This document shows, in pieces, positions 1 to 5,586 of a stretch of DNA of 5,725 bases (position 1 is the first letter of the stretch; every line of letters begins with the position of its first letter). The notes under the pieces are model-generated. The model ran no database searches. It was given only the letters and a program-made list of their open reading frames with translations, and was not told the DNA's origin. This DNA is from Solirubrobacterales bacterium (GTDB lineage Bacteria; Actinomycetota; Thermoleophilia; Solirubrobacterales; 70-9). The stretch lies in contig JASLJO010000281.1 of the NCBI GenBank assembly GCA_030152505.1, positions 1 through 5,725 on the forward strand, written 5' to 3'. The position numbers and the translations under genes were made by a program.

Positions 1-165
1 CGACAGTCGCGCAAGCAGGAGGGCTTCGGCCTCGGCCTGGCGATCGCCCGCCGCATGGTCAGCGTCATGGGCGGCGAGATCGGCGCCCAATCGGTCGAGG
101 GCGAGGGCAGCACCTTCTGGGTGCGCCTCCCCGCCGCGCAACCCAGCCCCACCCCGGTCGCATGA
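1..165 (+). CDS. Sensor histidine kinase, C-terminal end (partial)
   Basis: This is the last 54 codons of a gene that begins before the window, read in frame from base 1 to a TGA. The peptide carries a GFGLGLAIARRMV stretch, which is the G2-type glycine box of the HATPase_c ATP-binding domain. It is followed by MGGEIGAQS and GEGSTFWVRLP, the usual last strands of that fold. Such kinases bind ATP in this domain, phosphorylate their own histidine and pass the phosphate to a partner regulator. The stop overlaps the start of the response regulator gene as ATGA, so the two are almost certainly co-translated partners. A proline-rich tail of about ten residues ends the protein. The sensor and histidine regions lie outside the window, so the signal sensed cannot be inferred. 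Confidence 0.93.
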   Translation, partial: RQSRKQEGFGLGLAIARRMVSVMGGEIGAQSVEGEGSTFWVRLPAAQPSPTPVA

Positions 166-866
166 GCAGCGGGCGAATACTCATTGCCGACGACGAGCCC
201 TCGGTGCGCGACTCGGTCGGTTACGCGCTCGCGCAGGAGGGCTTCGAGGTGACCGGAGCGGCCGACGGCGAGGAGGCGGCGGAGCGGGTCGGCGATGGCA
301 TCCCCTACGACCTCCTGATCCTCGACATCATGATGCCGGGGCCGAGCGGGCTCGACATCTGCCGCGAGGTGCGCTCGCGCAGCGCCGTGCCGATCATCCT
401 GCTGACCGCCAAGGACGCCGAGGTCGACAAGGTGGTCGGCCTCGAGGTCGGCGCCGACGACTACGTCACCAAGCCTTTCTCGGTGCGCGAGCTGCTCGGC
501 CGCGTGCGCGCCCAGCTGCGCCGCCGCGAGCTCGACCGGGCGCCGCTCTCCCACGCGGTCAAGGTCGAAGCCGGGCCGGTGGCGATCGACCTCGTCCGCC
601 ACGTCGCCACCGTGCGCGGTGAGCCGGTCAACCTGACCCGCTCGGAGTTCCAGCTGCTGCGCCTGCTGGTCGGCCGCGCCGGCGAGGTCTTCCCCCGCCG
701 GCAGATCATGGAGGAGCTCTGGCAGACCGAGTTCGACGGCGACGAGCGCGCCTGCGACGTCCACATCTCCAACCTGCGCCAGAAGATCGAGCCCGACCCG
801 CAGAACCCCGAGCTGGTCCTCACCGTGCGCGGCGTCGGCTACAAGTTCGGCGGCGGCGCGGCCTGA
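162..866 (+). CDS. OmpR/PhoB-family DNA-binding response regulator
   Basis: A 234-residue protein of normal length for the family. The N-terminal receiver domain (about residues 4-118) shows the acidic pocket D10-D11, the phosphate-accepting D55 in LILDIMMPG, T82 and the KPF lysine K104. The C-terminal winged-helix domain (about 135-230) has the typical recognition-helix region ending VHISNLRQKIE and the closing hairpin TVRGVGYKF. It is a cytoplasmic transcription factor activated by phosphorylation from the kinase encoded just upstream. The ATG start lies inside the kinase stop (ATGA) and has no Shine-Dalgarno of its own, so translational coupling is likely. The targets cannot be told from the window. 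The neighbouring protease is convergent and ends 39 bp away, so it shares no promoter with this gene. The subfamily (PhoB, KdpE or other) is not resolved, so no symbol is given. Confidence 0.96.
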   Translation: MSSGRILIADDEPSVRDSVGYALAQEGFEVTGAADGEEAAERVGDGIPYDLLILDIMMPGPSGLDICREVRSRSAVPIILLTAKDAEVDKVVGLEVGADDYVTKPFSVRELLGRVRAQLRRRELDRAPLSHAVKVEAGPVAIDLVRHVATVRGEPVNLTRSEFQLLRLLVGRAGEVFPRRQIMEELWQTEFDGDERACDVHISNLRQKIEPDPQNPELVLTVRGVGYKFGGGAA

Positions 867-905
867 GGCGCCAGGGGCGTCGGTCGCCGATCCCGAGGAA
901 TTCCT

Positions 906-1691
906 TCAGCCCTCCTCGACCCGGCGGATCGTCCAGAAGTCCCGCGAGAGGGTCGGCTGCAGCAGATAGGGATAGGGCAGGGTGAAGTAGCCGCGCATGC
1001 CCCATTTCGGCCCCCAGGAGTTGCGGCAGATGAACCACTGACGCTGCTCGTCGTAGCCGACCGCGAGGACAGCGTGGCCGCCGAGGAATTCCTCGTTCGC
1101 CTTCGGCATCGGCGCATGGCCGTCGCGCGCCACTTTGGCGCTCTCGAAGCTCTGGTAGACAGAGAAGCCGAAGACGAAGGGGAAGCCATCGGCAAGGCAA
1201 CCCTTGAGCTGCCCGAGGGTAGGAGTCAGCCGCTGGTATTGGAGCGCCTGGTAGCGCTGCGCCTCGGCATAGGCCTTGCGGTCGGGCTTTTTGCGGAAGC
1301 CGCCGATTTTGTAGGGCCAGGTCTTCTCCCGGCAGGCGCCGCGCTTCGCCACGCTCTTGACCCCATCGCGGATCATCGCGCCGCTGTCTGAGTCGACGGT
1401 GCCCTCCATGGCGCGCTCGTTGTAGTAGATGAACAGCCGCGAAGGGGTGAAGACGTCGACCTTGGGCCGCCTTTCGCGGCGCTGCTTGATCTGGTCGAAC
1501 TCGAGTGCGCCGGCGATCGCGTTACCGGTGCAGCTGCCGAGTTTGCCCTGGTTGTAGACCGGTGGGCACTTGGGCCTCAGGTCGACCTTTCGCGGCAGCT
1601 CGGCGAGCGCCGCCGCCGGCGCCGCGTAGAGCATGTCGCGGCCGTCGGGCAGGTCAGGAACCCAGCCGAAGCCTTTCACTTTGCGAGCCAT
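906..1691 (-). CDS. Papain-like C1A cysteine peptidase, compact, no propeptide
   Basis: A 261-residue protein with the full papain-family catalytic set. Oxyanion-hole Q48 and nucleophile C54 sit in NQGKLGSCTGNA, the general-base H206 in GGHAVLAVGY, and N224 in CRNSWGPKWGMRGYF. The N-terminal GFGWVPDLPDGRD segment is typical of bacterial C1A-like peptidases that lack the long inhibitory propeptide of papain. I see no signal peptide and no membrane segment, so the protein is probably cytoplasmic or uses an unrecognised export route. Other cysteines (C42, C120, C165, C222) could form the fold's usual disulfides only if it is exported. The ATG is preceded by GGAGGAGG at 7-nt spacing. It is a single-gene unit, divergent from the dodecin side and convergent with the response regulator. 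Its substrate is unknown. Confidence 0.93.
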   Translation of the reverse strand: MARKVKGFGWVPDLPDGRDMLYAAPAAALAELPRKVDLRPKCPPVYNQGKLGSCTGNAIAGALEFDQIKQRRERRPKVDVFTPSRLFIYYNERAMEGTVDSDSGAMIRDGVKSVAKRGACREKTWPYKIGGFRKKPDRKAYAEAQRYQALQYQRLTPTLGQLKGCLADGFPFVFGFSVYQSFESAKVARDGHAPMPKANEEFLGGHAVLAVGYDEQRQWFICRNSWGPKWGMRGYFTLPYPYLLQPTLSRDFWTIRRVEEG

Positions 1692-1698
1692 TCGAACG

Positions 1699-1706
1699 CC
1701 TCCTCC
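1699..1706 (-). promoter_or_regulatory. Ribosome binding site of the cysteine peptidase
   Basis: On the minus strand this reads GGAGGAGG, seven bases before the ATG at 1691-1689. It is a strong match to the 16S anti-Shine-Dalgarno and fixes the chosen start codon. Confidence 0.85.
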
Positions 1707-1724
1707 GAGAGTTAAATTGAGTTA

Positions 1725-1754
1725 TCAATACATGCTGGCGCAGTCATCTGTCAA
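1725..1754 (-). promoter_or_regulatory. Candidate sigma-70-type promoter of the cysteine peptidase
   Basis: On the minus strand a perfect TTGACA (1754-1749) is followed after 18 bases by TATTGA (1730-1725), a 3-of-6 match to the -10 consensus. The whole stretch 1711-1730 is strikingly AT-rich against the GC-rich background, which fits a promoter upstream of the ribosome binding site. The -35 is convincing, while the exact -10 is not. The position is right for a short leader of about 30 bases before the ATG. Confidence 0.5.
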
Positions 1755-1762
1755 CCGTTGAC
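1750..1762. repeat. 13-bp perfect palindrome over the peptidase -35 element
   Basis: The bases GTCAAC-C-GTTGAC form two perfect 6-bp arms around a single central base. On the minus strand the palindrome shares bases 1750-1754 with the TTGACA element, so a protein bound here would block or guide RNA polymerase. An operator is an inference. A 13-bp palindrome can also occur by chance, and no second copy was noticed in the window. Confidence 0.35.
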
Positions 1763-1900
1763 GCGATGGCCGCTGGCGGTTGCCGGCCTGGCGCTGCTGC
1801 GGGGCCGCTGGACGATTCGATCCAACGGAGGCGACGGGACGAGCTTCGACCGTGCCGCGCGCGGGTGTCGCCGGCGCCTGGCTCCGAATAGGCTTCTTGC

Positions 1901-2095
1901 ATGAACCGGAGCCCGGGCGCAGAGGAGGCCGCCGCGATCGCGGCGGCGATCGGGCGCTTCGAGGCGGATACCGCTCCGGTCGAGGTTGCGAAGGAGGCGG
2001 TGAGCCCGTGGCAGCGGGCCGCGCTGGTCGAGGGGGTCGGCGCTAAGGGCACTGTTCAGAAGCATCTAGAAGGAGGGACGCAATGGCAGTCGTGA
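1901..2095 (+). CDS. Small hypothetical protein, uncertain
   Basis: A 64-residue ORF with an acidic, alanine-rich N-terminal helix (EEAAAIAAAIGRFEADTAP) and a short SPWQRAALVEGV motif near residues 35-46. The layout loosely recalls small actinobacterial proteins such as acyl-CoA carboxylase epsilon-type subunits, where a helix precedes a Trp-containing tail. This is a memory-based resemblance and no carboxylase gene is next to it. The first roughly 50 codons favour G or C at the third position as real genes here do, but the last 13 or so do not. The ORF overlaps the dodecin gene by 13 bases. No Shine-Dalgarno precedes the ATG. It may be a real small gene, the remnant of one, or chance. Confidence 0.42.
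   Translation: MNRSPGAEEAAAIAAAIGRFEADTAPVEVAKEAVSPWQRAALVEGVGAKGTVQKHLEGGTQWQS
2070..2077 (+). promoter_or_regulatory. Ribosome binding site of the dodecin gene
   Basis: AAGGAGGG lies five bases before the ATG at 2083. It is a near-perfect Shine-Dalgarno and supports this start over any upstream frame. Confidence 0.85.
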
Positions 2096-2292
2096 AAATC
2101 ATCGAGCTGGTCGGCAGCTCGAAGACGTCGACCGACGACGCGGCGAAACAGGCTCTCGCCCAGGCGCAGGGCACGTTGCGCAACATCCGCGCCGTCGACA
2201 TCGTCTCGACCGGGATCCGGGGAGAGAACCTGGACGAGTACCGCGCCCATGTGCGGGTCGCCTTCCTGGTCGAGGGGACCGAGGTGGACTAG
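2083..2292 (+). CDS. Dodecin family protein
   Basis: A 69-residue protein matching the whole dodecin fold: strand KIIELVGSS (5-13), a helix from about 17-33 (DDAAKQALAQAQ), strand DIVSTGIRG (39-47) and strand EYRAHVRVAFLVE (52-64). Dodecins form hollow dodecamers that store flavins in the cytoplasm and protect them. Aligned by eye to remembered Halobacterium, Thermus and Mycobacterium dodecins, the flavin-stacking Trp position is Ala37 and the flavin-contacting Gln position is Arg54. Ligand binding may therefore differ. Trp-less dodecins of the RVAEV type are common in bacteria, so this is probably a subclass rather than a defect. It has a strong ribosome binding site, and its TAG stop overlaps the rhodanese GTG by one base, so the two are co-translated. 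Confidence 0.9.
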   Translation: MAVVKIIELVGSSKTSTDDAAKQALAQAQGTLRNIRAVDIVSTGIRGENLDEYRAHVRVAFLVEGTEVD

Positions 2293-2678
2293 TGGCGGAC
2301 GAGACGGGGGAGATCACCCGCGACGAAGCGCGGAAATTGATCGACGACGGCGCGCAGCTGGTCGACGTGCGTGTCGCGCATGAGTGGGAGGCCGGCCACA
2401 TCGCCGGCGCCACCCATCTGCCGCTGGACGAGCTGGCCGGGCGGACGGGCGAGCTGGACAAGGAGCGCCCGGTCGTCCTCTACTGTCGCGGCGGCACCCG
2501 CTCGACGATGGCGACCGACGCTCTTGCCGACGCCGGCTTCGACGCGGCCAAGCTCAGCGAGGGCATCGTCGGTTGGGCCGAGGCCGACCTGCCGCTCGAG
2601 CCCGAGGGCGGCTACGTCGCCGAGTCGGGCGAGGCCGCGGCGATTCTCGAGGCCCGCAAGAAGGCCTCCCAGGGCTGA
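2292..2678 (+). CDS. Single-domain rhodanese-like sulfurtransferase
   Basis: A 128-residue protein with one rhodanese domain (about residues 7-102). LVDVRVAHEWEAGHIAGATHLPL (23-45) is the conserved front half. The active-site loop is CRGGTRS with catalytic C65, and the conserved EGIVGW follows at 90-95. The six-residue loop is the length typical of sulfur-handling rhodaneses rather than Cdc25-like phosphatases. It should carry a persulfide on C65 and pass sulfur to a thiol acceptor in the cytoplasm. A 25-residue hydrophilic, probably helical tail extends beyond the domain. It starts with GTG overlapping the dodecin TAG by one base (TAGTG), which implies translational reinitiation. The sulfate-reduction genes begin 325 bp downstream on the same strand, which fits a sulfur role but does not prove one. 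Confidence 0.93.
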   Translation: MADETGEITRDEARKLIDDGAQLVDVRVAHEWEAGHIAGATHLPLDELAGRTGELDKERPVVLYCRGGTRSTMATDALADAGFDAAKLSEGIVGWAEADLPLEPEGGYVAESGEAAAILEARKKASQG

Positions 2679-2752
2679 GCCGGCCCAAACTCGTCACAAA
2701 GATTTTTGTTTGCGCGCACCATCCGCGCGCGTCGACTTGTCTACATGCCATC

Positions 2753-2959
2753 ATGGAGACCATGAGAGAGAGTTGGACCGACTCACGACTGGACGACCTG
2801 AACCATCGAGTCGACGATGGCTTCAAGCGCGTAGACGCCGAGCTGCGCGCATTGAACGCGCGTTTCGATGGGTTGCAGCGCACGTTGCTGCAGGTCGGAG
2901 GTGGCATGATCGCCACCCTGATCGCAGGGTTCTTCGGCGTGATCGTCACCCAGCTTTGA
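2753..2959 (+). CDS. Small coiled-coil protein with C-terminal membrane anchor
   Basis: A 68-residue protein. Residues 13-45 follow a clean heptad pattern with hydrophobic positions L13, V20, F24, V27, L31, L34, F38, L41 and L45, only N17 being polar, so a parallel coiled coil is likely. Residues about 49-66 (GGGMIATLIAGFFGVIV) form a single membrane segment, and only TQL follows, so it is probably a tail-anchored protein with the coil in the cytoplasm. I recall similar short proteins (RESWTD...RLDDL...RVD) in actinobacteria, with no known function. ATG 2753 is chosen, but the second Met at 2762 is equally possible. No clear Shine-Dalgarno precedes either. It lies 74 bp after the rhodanese and 44 bp before the sulfite reductase. 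No enzymatic residues are visible. Confidence 0.78.
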   Translation: METMRESWTDSRLDDLNHRVDDGFKRVDAELRALNARFDGLQRTLLQVGGGMIATLIAGFFGVIVTQL

Positions 2960-2987
2960 GTTAAATACCCTAATCCCTGTCAGGTTT

Positions 2988-2996
2988 TGCTATTTT
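2988..2996 (+). promoter_or_regulatory. Extended -10 element for a leaderless sulfite reductase mRNA
   Basis: TGC-TATTTT forms an extended -10 (TGn plus a 5-of-6 match to TATAAT), ending seven bases before the GTG at 3004. A transcript starting at about 3001-3004 would have essentially no leader. There is no -35 match at 16-18 bases upstream, as is common with extended -10 promoters, and no Shine-Dalgarno before the GTG. The surrounding 2960-3000 is an AT-rich island. A short palindrome CCTG-T-CAGG (2976-2984) sits just upstream and could be a regulator site. Confidence 0.5.
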
Positions 2997-3003
2997 TCTG
3001 ATC

Positions 3004-4836
3004 GTGGAGGTCGTCGTCGATCAGGACAAGCAGCAGAGCGGCAAGGGCCGCACGGGCACGCTCGAGAACCCGGAGACCTACGAGAACGTCCCCGGGAACG
3101 TGATCCCGATCATCGAGCGAGAGTTCGACGACTTCGACAACGAAGCTGAGGACTTCCTGGCCGGCAAGATGGCCGAAGAGCAGTTCATCGGCTTCCGCCT
3201 CAAACAGGGCGTTTACGGCCAGCGCCAGCCCGACGTGCAGATGGTTCGCGTCAAGCTTCCCTTCGGCGGCGTCACGCCCGAGCAGATGGAGACCTTCGCC
3301 ACCGTGGTCGAGAAGTGGGCCCCGCTGAACAAGGGCCACATCACGACTCGCCAGAACATCCAGATCCACCACGTGCCGCTGCGCGATATGGAGTCCCTGC
3401 TGCGCGAAATCGCAGAGGTCGATCTCTCCTCGCGCGAGGGTTGCGGCAACACGGTGCGCAACGTCACCGGCGACCCCTGGGCCGGGGTCGCCGCCGACGA
3501 GATCTTTGACCCGACGCCCTACGCCGGTGCCTACGTTCGTTACTTCGTTCGTCACCCGACGACGCAGCTGATGCCGCGCAAGATCAAGACCGCCTTCACC
3601 GGTTCAGACGAGGACCGGGCGATCACCGGCATCCATGACATCGCCTTCCTCAGCCGCGAACGTGACGGGGTCAAGGGCTTCGAGGTCCGGGTCGGCGGCG
3701 GCACCTCGATCATGGCCCGAGTCGCGCCGACCCTCTATGAGTTCGTCGAGGCCGACAACGGCGATTACCTCAAGGTCTCCGAGGCCGTGCTGCGCATCTT
3801 CGACCGCCAGGAGTGGCTGCGCGTCAACCGCGCCCGCGCCCGGATCAAGGTGCTGATCGACAAGATCGGCATCGACGCCTTCCGTGAGCAGGTCGAGGAG
3901 GAGTTGCGGGGCGACTGGGCCGATGAGCGGGACTTCGACGTCGAGCGGTTGCGCTTTGACGATGACGAGGAGGAGCGCGCCCCCGAGGCACCGCCCACCC
4001 CCGCCTCGCCCAACGGCGATCGCTCCGAGTTCGACCGCTTCCTCCAAGGCAACGTGCAGCCGCAGCGCCAGGACGGCTTCGTCGCGGTCGAGGTCAAGAT
4101 CGAGCGCGGCGACCTGACGCCCGAGCAGTTCCGCGGCCTGGCGGCGATCATGCGCGAGTTCACCGGTGGCTACGCGCGCAGCACGGTGCAGCAGAACCTG
4201 GTCCTGCGCTGGGTGCGCGACGAGGCGCTCTACGAGGTCTGGGAGCGGCTCAAGGCCCTCGACCTCGCCGAGGCCGGTGCCCGCGAGATCACCGACGTGG
4301 TCAGCTGCCCCGGCACCGACAGCTGCAAACTCGGCATCACCAGCTCGATGGGGCTCAACCGGGCGATCAAGCAGCGGGTCGAGGAGATGCAGATCTCCGA
4401 CGATCTGACCCGCAAGATCCACATCAAGATGAGCGGCTGCCCCAACGGCTGCAGCCAGCACCACATCGCCAACATCGGCTTCTACGGTGCCTCGCTCAAA
4501 GTCGGCGGCCGCCAGGTGCCCGCTTACATCCCGCACATCGGCGGCAACTACGAGGGCGGCGAGGTGATCTTCGGCACGCGGCTGAAGTCGCGGCTGCCCG
4601 CCAAGCGCGTCCCCGAGGCCGTGCAGCGCTGGATCGAGCTGTATGAGGCCGAGCGGTCCGACGGCGAGGAGTTCAACGCGTTCGCCGAGCGGGTCGGCGC
4701 CGAGCGCTTCGAAGCGACGGTCAAGGAGCTGACCCTGCCCGCCGAGTTCAGCCTCGAGACGATGCAGCAGTTCATCGACTGGAACCGCTCCAGCCCCTAC
4801 AAGGTGGAGCGGGGCGAGGGCGAGTGCGCGATATGA
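3004..4836 (+). CDS. Ferredoxin-type sulfite reductase (siroheme, 4Fe-4S)
   Basis: A 610-residue member of the nitrite/sulfite reductase family that reduces sulfite to sulfide with six electrons, probably from ferredoxin, in the cytoplasm. The first ferredoxin-like half domain spans about 60-125 (GFRLKQGVYGQRQ at 63-75, TTRQNIQIH at 114-122) and the second about 350-425 (VQQNLVLRW near 395-401). The siroheme/4Fe-4S cysteines are C435, C441 (CPGTDSC), C479 and C483 (CPNGC). Tyr71 and Cys147 match the Tyr-Cys pair that is cross-linked in Mycobacterium tuberculosis SirA/NirA, which points to sulfite. An acidic, proline-rich linker lies near 315-345. The start is a GTG with no Shine-Dalgarno. The in-frame upstream TAA at 2971-2973 and conserved N-terminal content make it the best choice. 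The downstream APS reductase and ATP sulfurylase strongly favour sulfite over nitrite. Confidence 0.95.
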   Translation: MEVVVDQDKQQSGKGRTGTLENPETYENVPGNVIPIIEREFDDFDNEAEDFLAGKMAEEQFIGFRLKQGVYGQRQPDVQMVRVKLPFGGVTPEQMETFATVVEKWAPLNKGHITTRQNIQIHHVPLRDMESLLREIAEVDLSSREGCGNTVRNVTGDPWAGVAADEIFDPTPYAGAYVRYFVRHPTTQLMPRKIKTAFTGSDEDRAITGIHDIAFLSRERDGVKGFEVRVGGGTSIMARVAPTLYEFVEADNGDYLKVSEAVLRIFDRQEWLRVNRARARIKVLIDKIGIDAFREQVEEELRGDWADERDFDVERLRFDDDEEERAPEAPPTPASPNGDRSEFDRFLQGNVQPQRQDGFVAVEVKIERGDLTPEQFRGLAAIMREFTGGYARSTVQQNLVLRWVRDEALYEVWERLKALDLAEAGAREITDVVSCPGTDSCKLGITSSMGLNRAIKQRVEEMQISDDLTRKIHIKMSGCPNGCSQHHIANIGFYGASLKVGGRQVPAYIPHIGGNYEGGEVIFGTRLKSRLPAKRVPEAVQRWIELYEAERSDGEEFNAFAERVGAERFEATVKELTLPAEFSLETMQQFIDWNRSSPYKVERGEGECAI

Positions 4837-5534
4837 ACCCGGTCGCCACCACCACCATCCCGGAGATCGACGCCGAGGAGGTCGCCGCGCGTCTCGAGGA
4901 GCGCGGCGCGTCGGAGGCGATCGAGTGGATGTTCGAGACCTTCGGCCAGAGCCACTACATCGCCTGCTCGTTTCAGAAAACGAGCGCGGTGACCGCGCAC
5001 CTGGCCAGCCAGATCAACTCCGACGCGCGCTTCTTCTACCTCGACACCGACGTCCTCTTCCCCGAGACCTATGAGACTCGGGACAAGCTCGCCGAGCACC
5101 TCGGCGTCGAGTTCGACCGCTTCCACAACCTGACGCTCGCCGAGCAGGCCGAGCAGTACGGCGACGAGCTGTGGAAGAGCGACCCGGACGCCTGCTGCGG
5201 GCTGCGCAAGGTCGAGCCGATGCGGCGCGCCCTCTCTTCCGTAGACTGCTGGCTCGCTGGCGTCCGCCGCGAGGACTCCACGAGTCGCGCCAAGACCCCC
5301 AAGTTCGCCTGGGACAAGCGATTCGATCTATGGAAGCTGAACCCGATCGCGGACTGGACCGAGCGCGATGTCTGGAACTACATCCGTGAGCACCACCTCC
5401 CGTACAACCCGCTGCACGATCAGGGCTACCCCTCGATCGGCTGCACCCATTGCACCAAGCCGGTCGGGCCAGGCGGCTCGCCACGCGCCGGGCGCTGGGC
5501 GGGTCTGGAAAAGACCGAGTGCGGGATCAACTAG
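4833..5534 (+). CDS. cysH: Assimilatory APS reductase (thioredoxin-dependent, 4Fe-4S)
   Basis: A 233-residue protein that reduces adenylyl sulfate to sulfite with thioredoxin. The nucleotide-binding loop is SFQKTSAV (46-53), followed by LDTDVLFPETY (D71, D73) and the conserved WLAGVRRE and KLNPIADWTERDVW segments. Cysteines C121-C122 and C204-x2-C207 (GCTHC) bind a 4Fe-4S cluster, which marks APS reductases rather than the cluster-free PAPS enzymes. The catalytic cysteine is C230 in the closing KTECGIN. The family normally has ECG(I/L)H, so the final His is Asn here and the protein ends on it. ATG 4833 is chosen because it overlaps the sulfite reductase stop as ATGA. A GTG nine bases upstream is less likely. 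The order and overlap show an operon with the sulfite reductase. Confidence 0.94.
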   Translation: MNPVATTTIPEIDAEEVAARLEERGASEAIEWMFETFGQSHYIACSFQKTSAVTAHLASQINSDARFFYLDTDVLFPETYETRDKLAEHLGVEFDRFHNLTLAEQAEQYGDELWKSDPDACCGLRKVEPMRRALSSVDCWLAGVRREDSTSRAKTPKFAWDKRFDLWKLNPIADWTERDVWNYIREHHLPYNPLHDQGYPSIGCTHCTKPVGPGGSPRAGRWAGLEKTECGIN

Positions 5535-5586
5535 CGGCGCACGCCGTCCCTGACACCTTCCCCCGAACGATTGGTGATACCCCCGC

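Larger units (their letters stand above)
1692..1900. other. Intergenic region between peptidase and dodecin side
   Basis: Beyond the peptidase promoter signals, this stretch shows no convincing gene. A plus-strand frame opens at TTG 1758 and ends at TGA 1902-1904, overlapping the following ATG, but its 48 residues are arginine-rich and resemble no family I know. Minus-strand frames across 1744-2065 likewise look like noise with low-complexity arginine and alanine. No tRNA, terminator hairpin with a T-tract or repeat family was seen. If the small ORF at 1901 is not real, the gene-free stretch extends to 2082. Confidence 0.6.

Noticed and set aside
867..905. Possible bidirectional terminator between the convergent genes
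   Set aside because: There is a 4-bp stem GGCG/CGCC (876-888) and a loopless palindrome AGGAATTCCT (896-905), but neither is a strong hairpin and no T-tract follows on either strand.
1758..1904. 48-codon TTG ORF ending in an ATGA overlap with ORF 1901
   Set aside because: The overlap looks gene-like, but there is no ribosome binding site, and the product is arginine-rich with no recognisable family or structure.
2712..2730. GCGCGC inverted repeat after the rhodanese gene
   Set aside because: The arms can pair across a 7-base loop, but no T-run follows on either strand, and simple GC alternation is frequent in this genome.
2735..2752. Promoter or leaderless start for the coiled-coil gene
   Set aside because: CTACAT lies six bases before the ATG, but it matches the -10 consensus poorly and has no -35, so it is not supported.
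2384..2959. 191-residue plus-strand frame covering rhodanese and the coiled-coil gene
   Set aside because: Its first part is an arginine- and glycine-rich out-of-frame shadow of the rhodanese. Only the part from 2753 looks like protein, and it is annotated on its own.
3604..4536. 310-residue open frame on the minus strand
   Set aside because: It lies wholly inside the sulfite reductase gene, whose motifs are unmistakable. The antisense frame is open only because of the GC-rich codon pattern, and its product is a low-complexity Asp/Leu/Val/Ala sequence.
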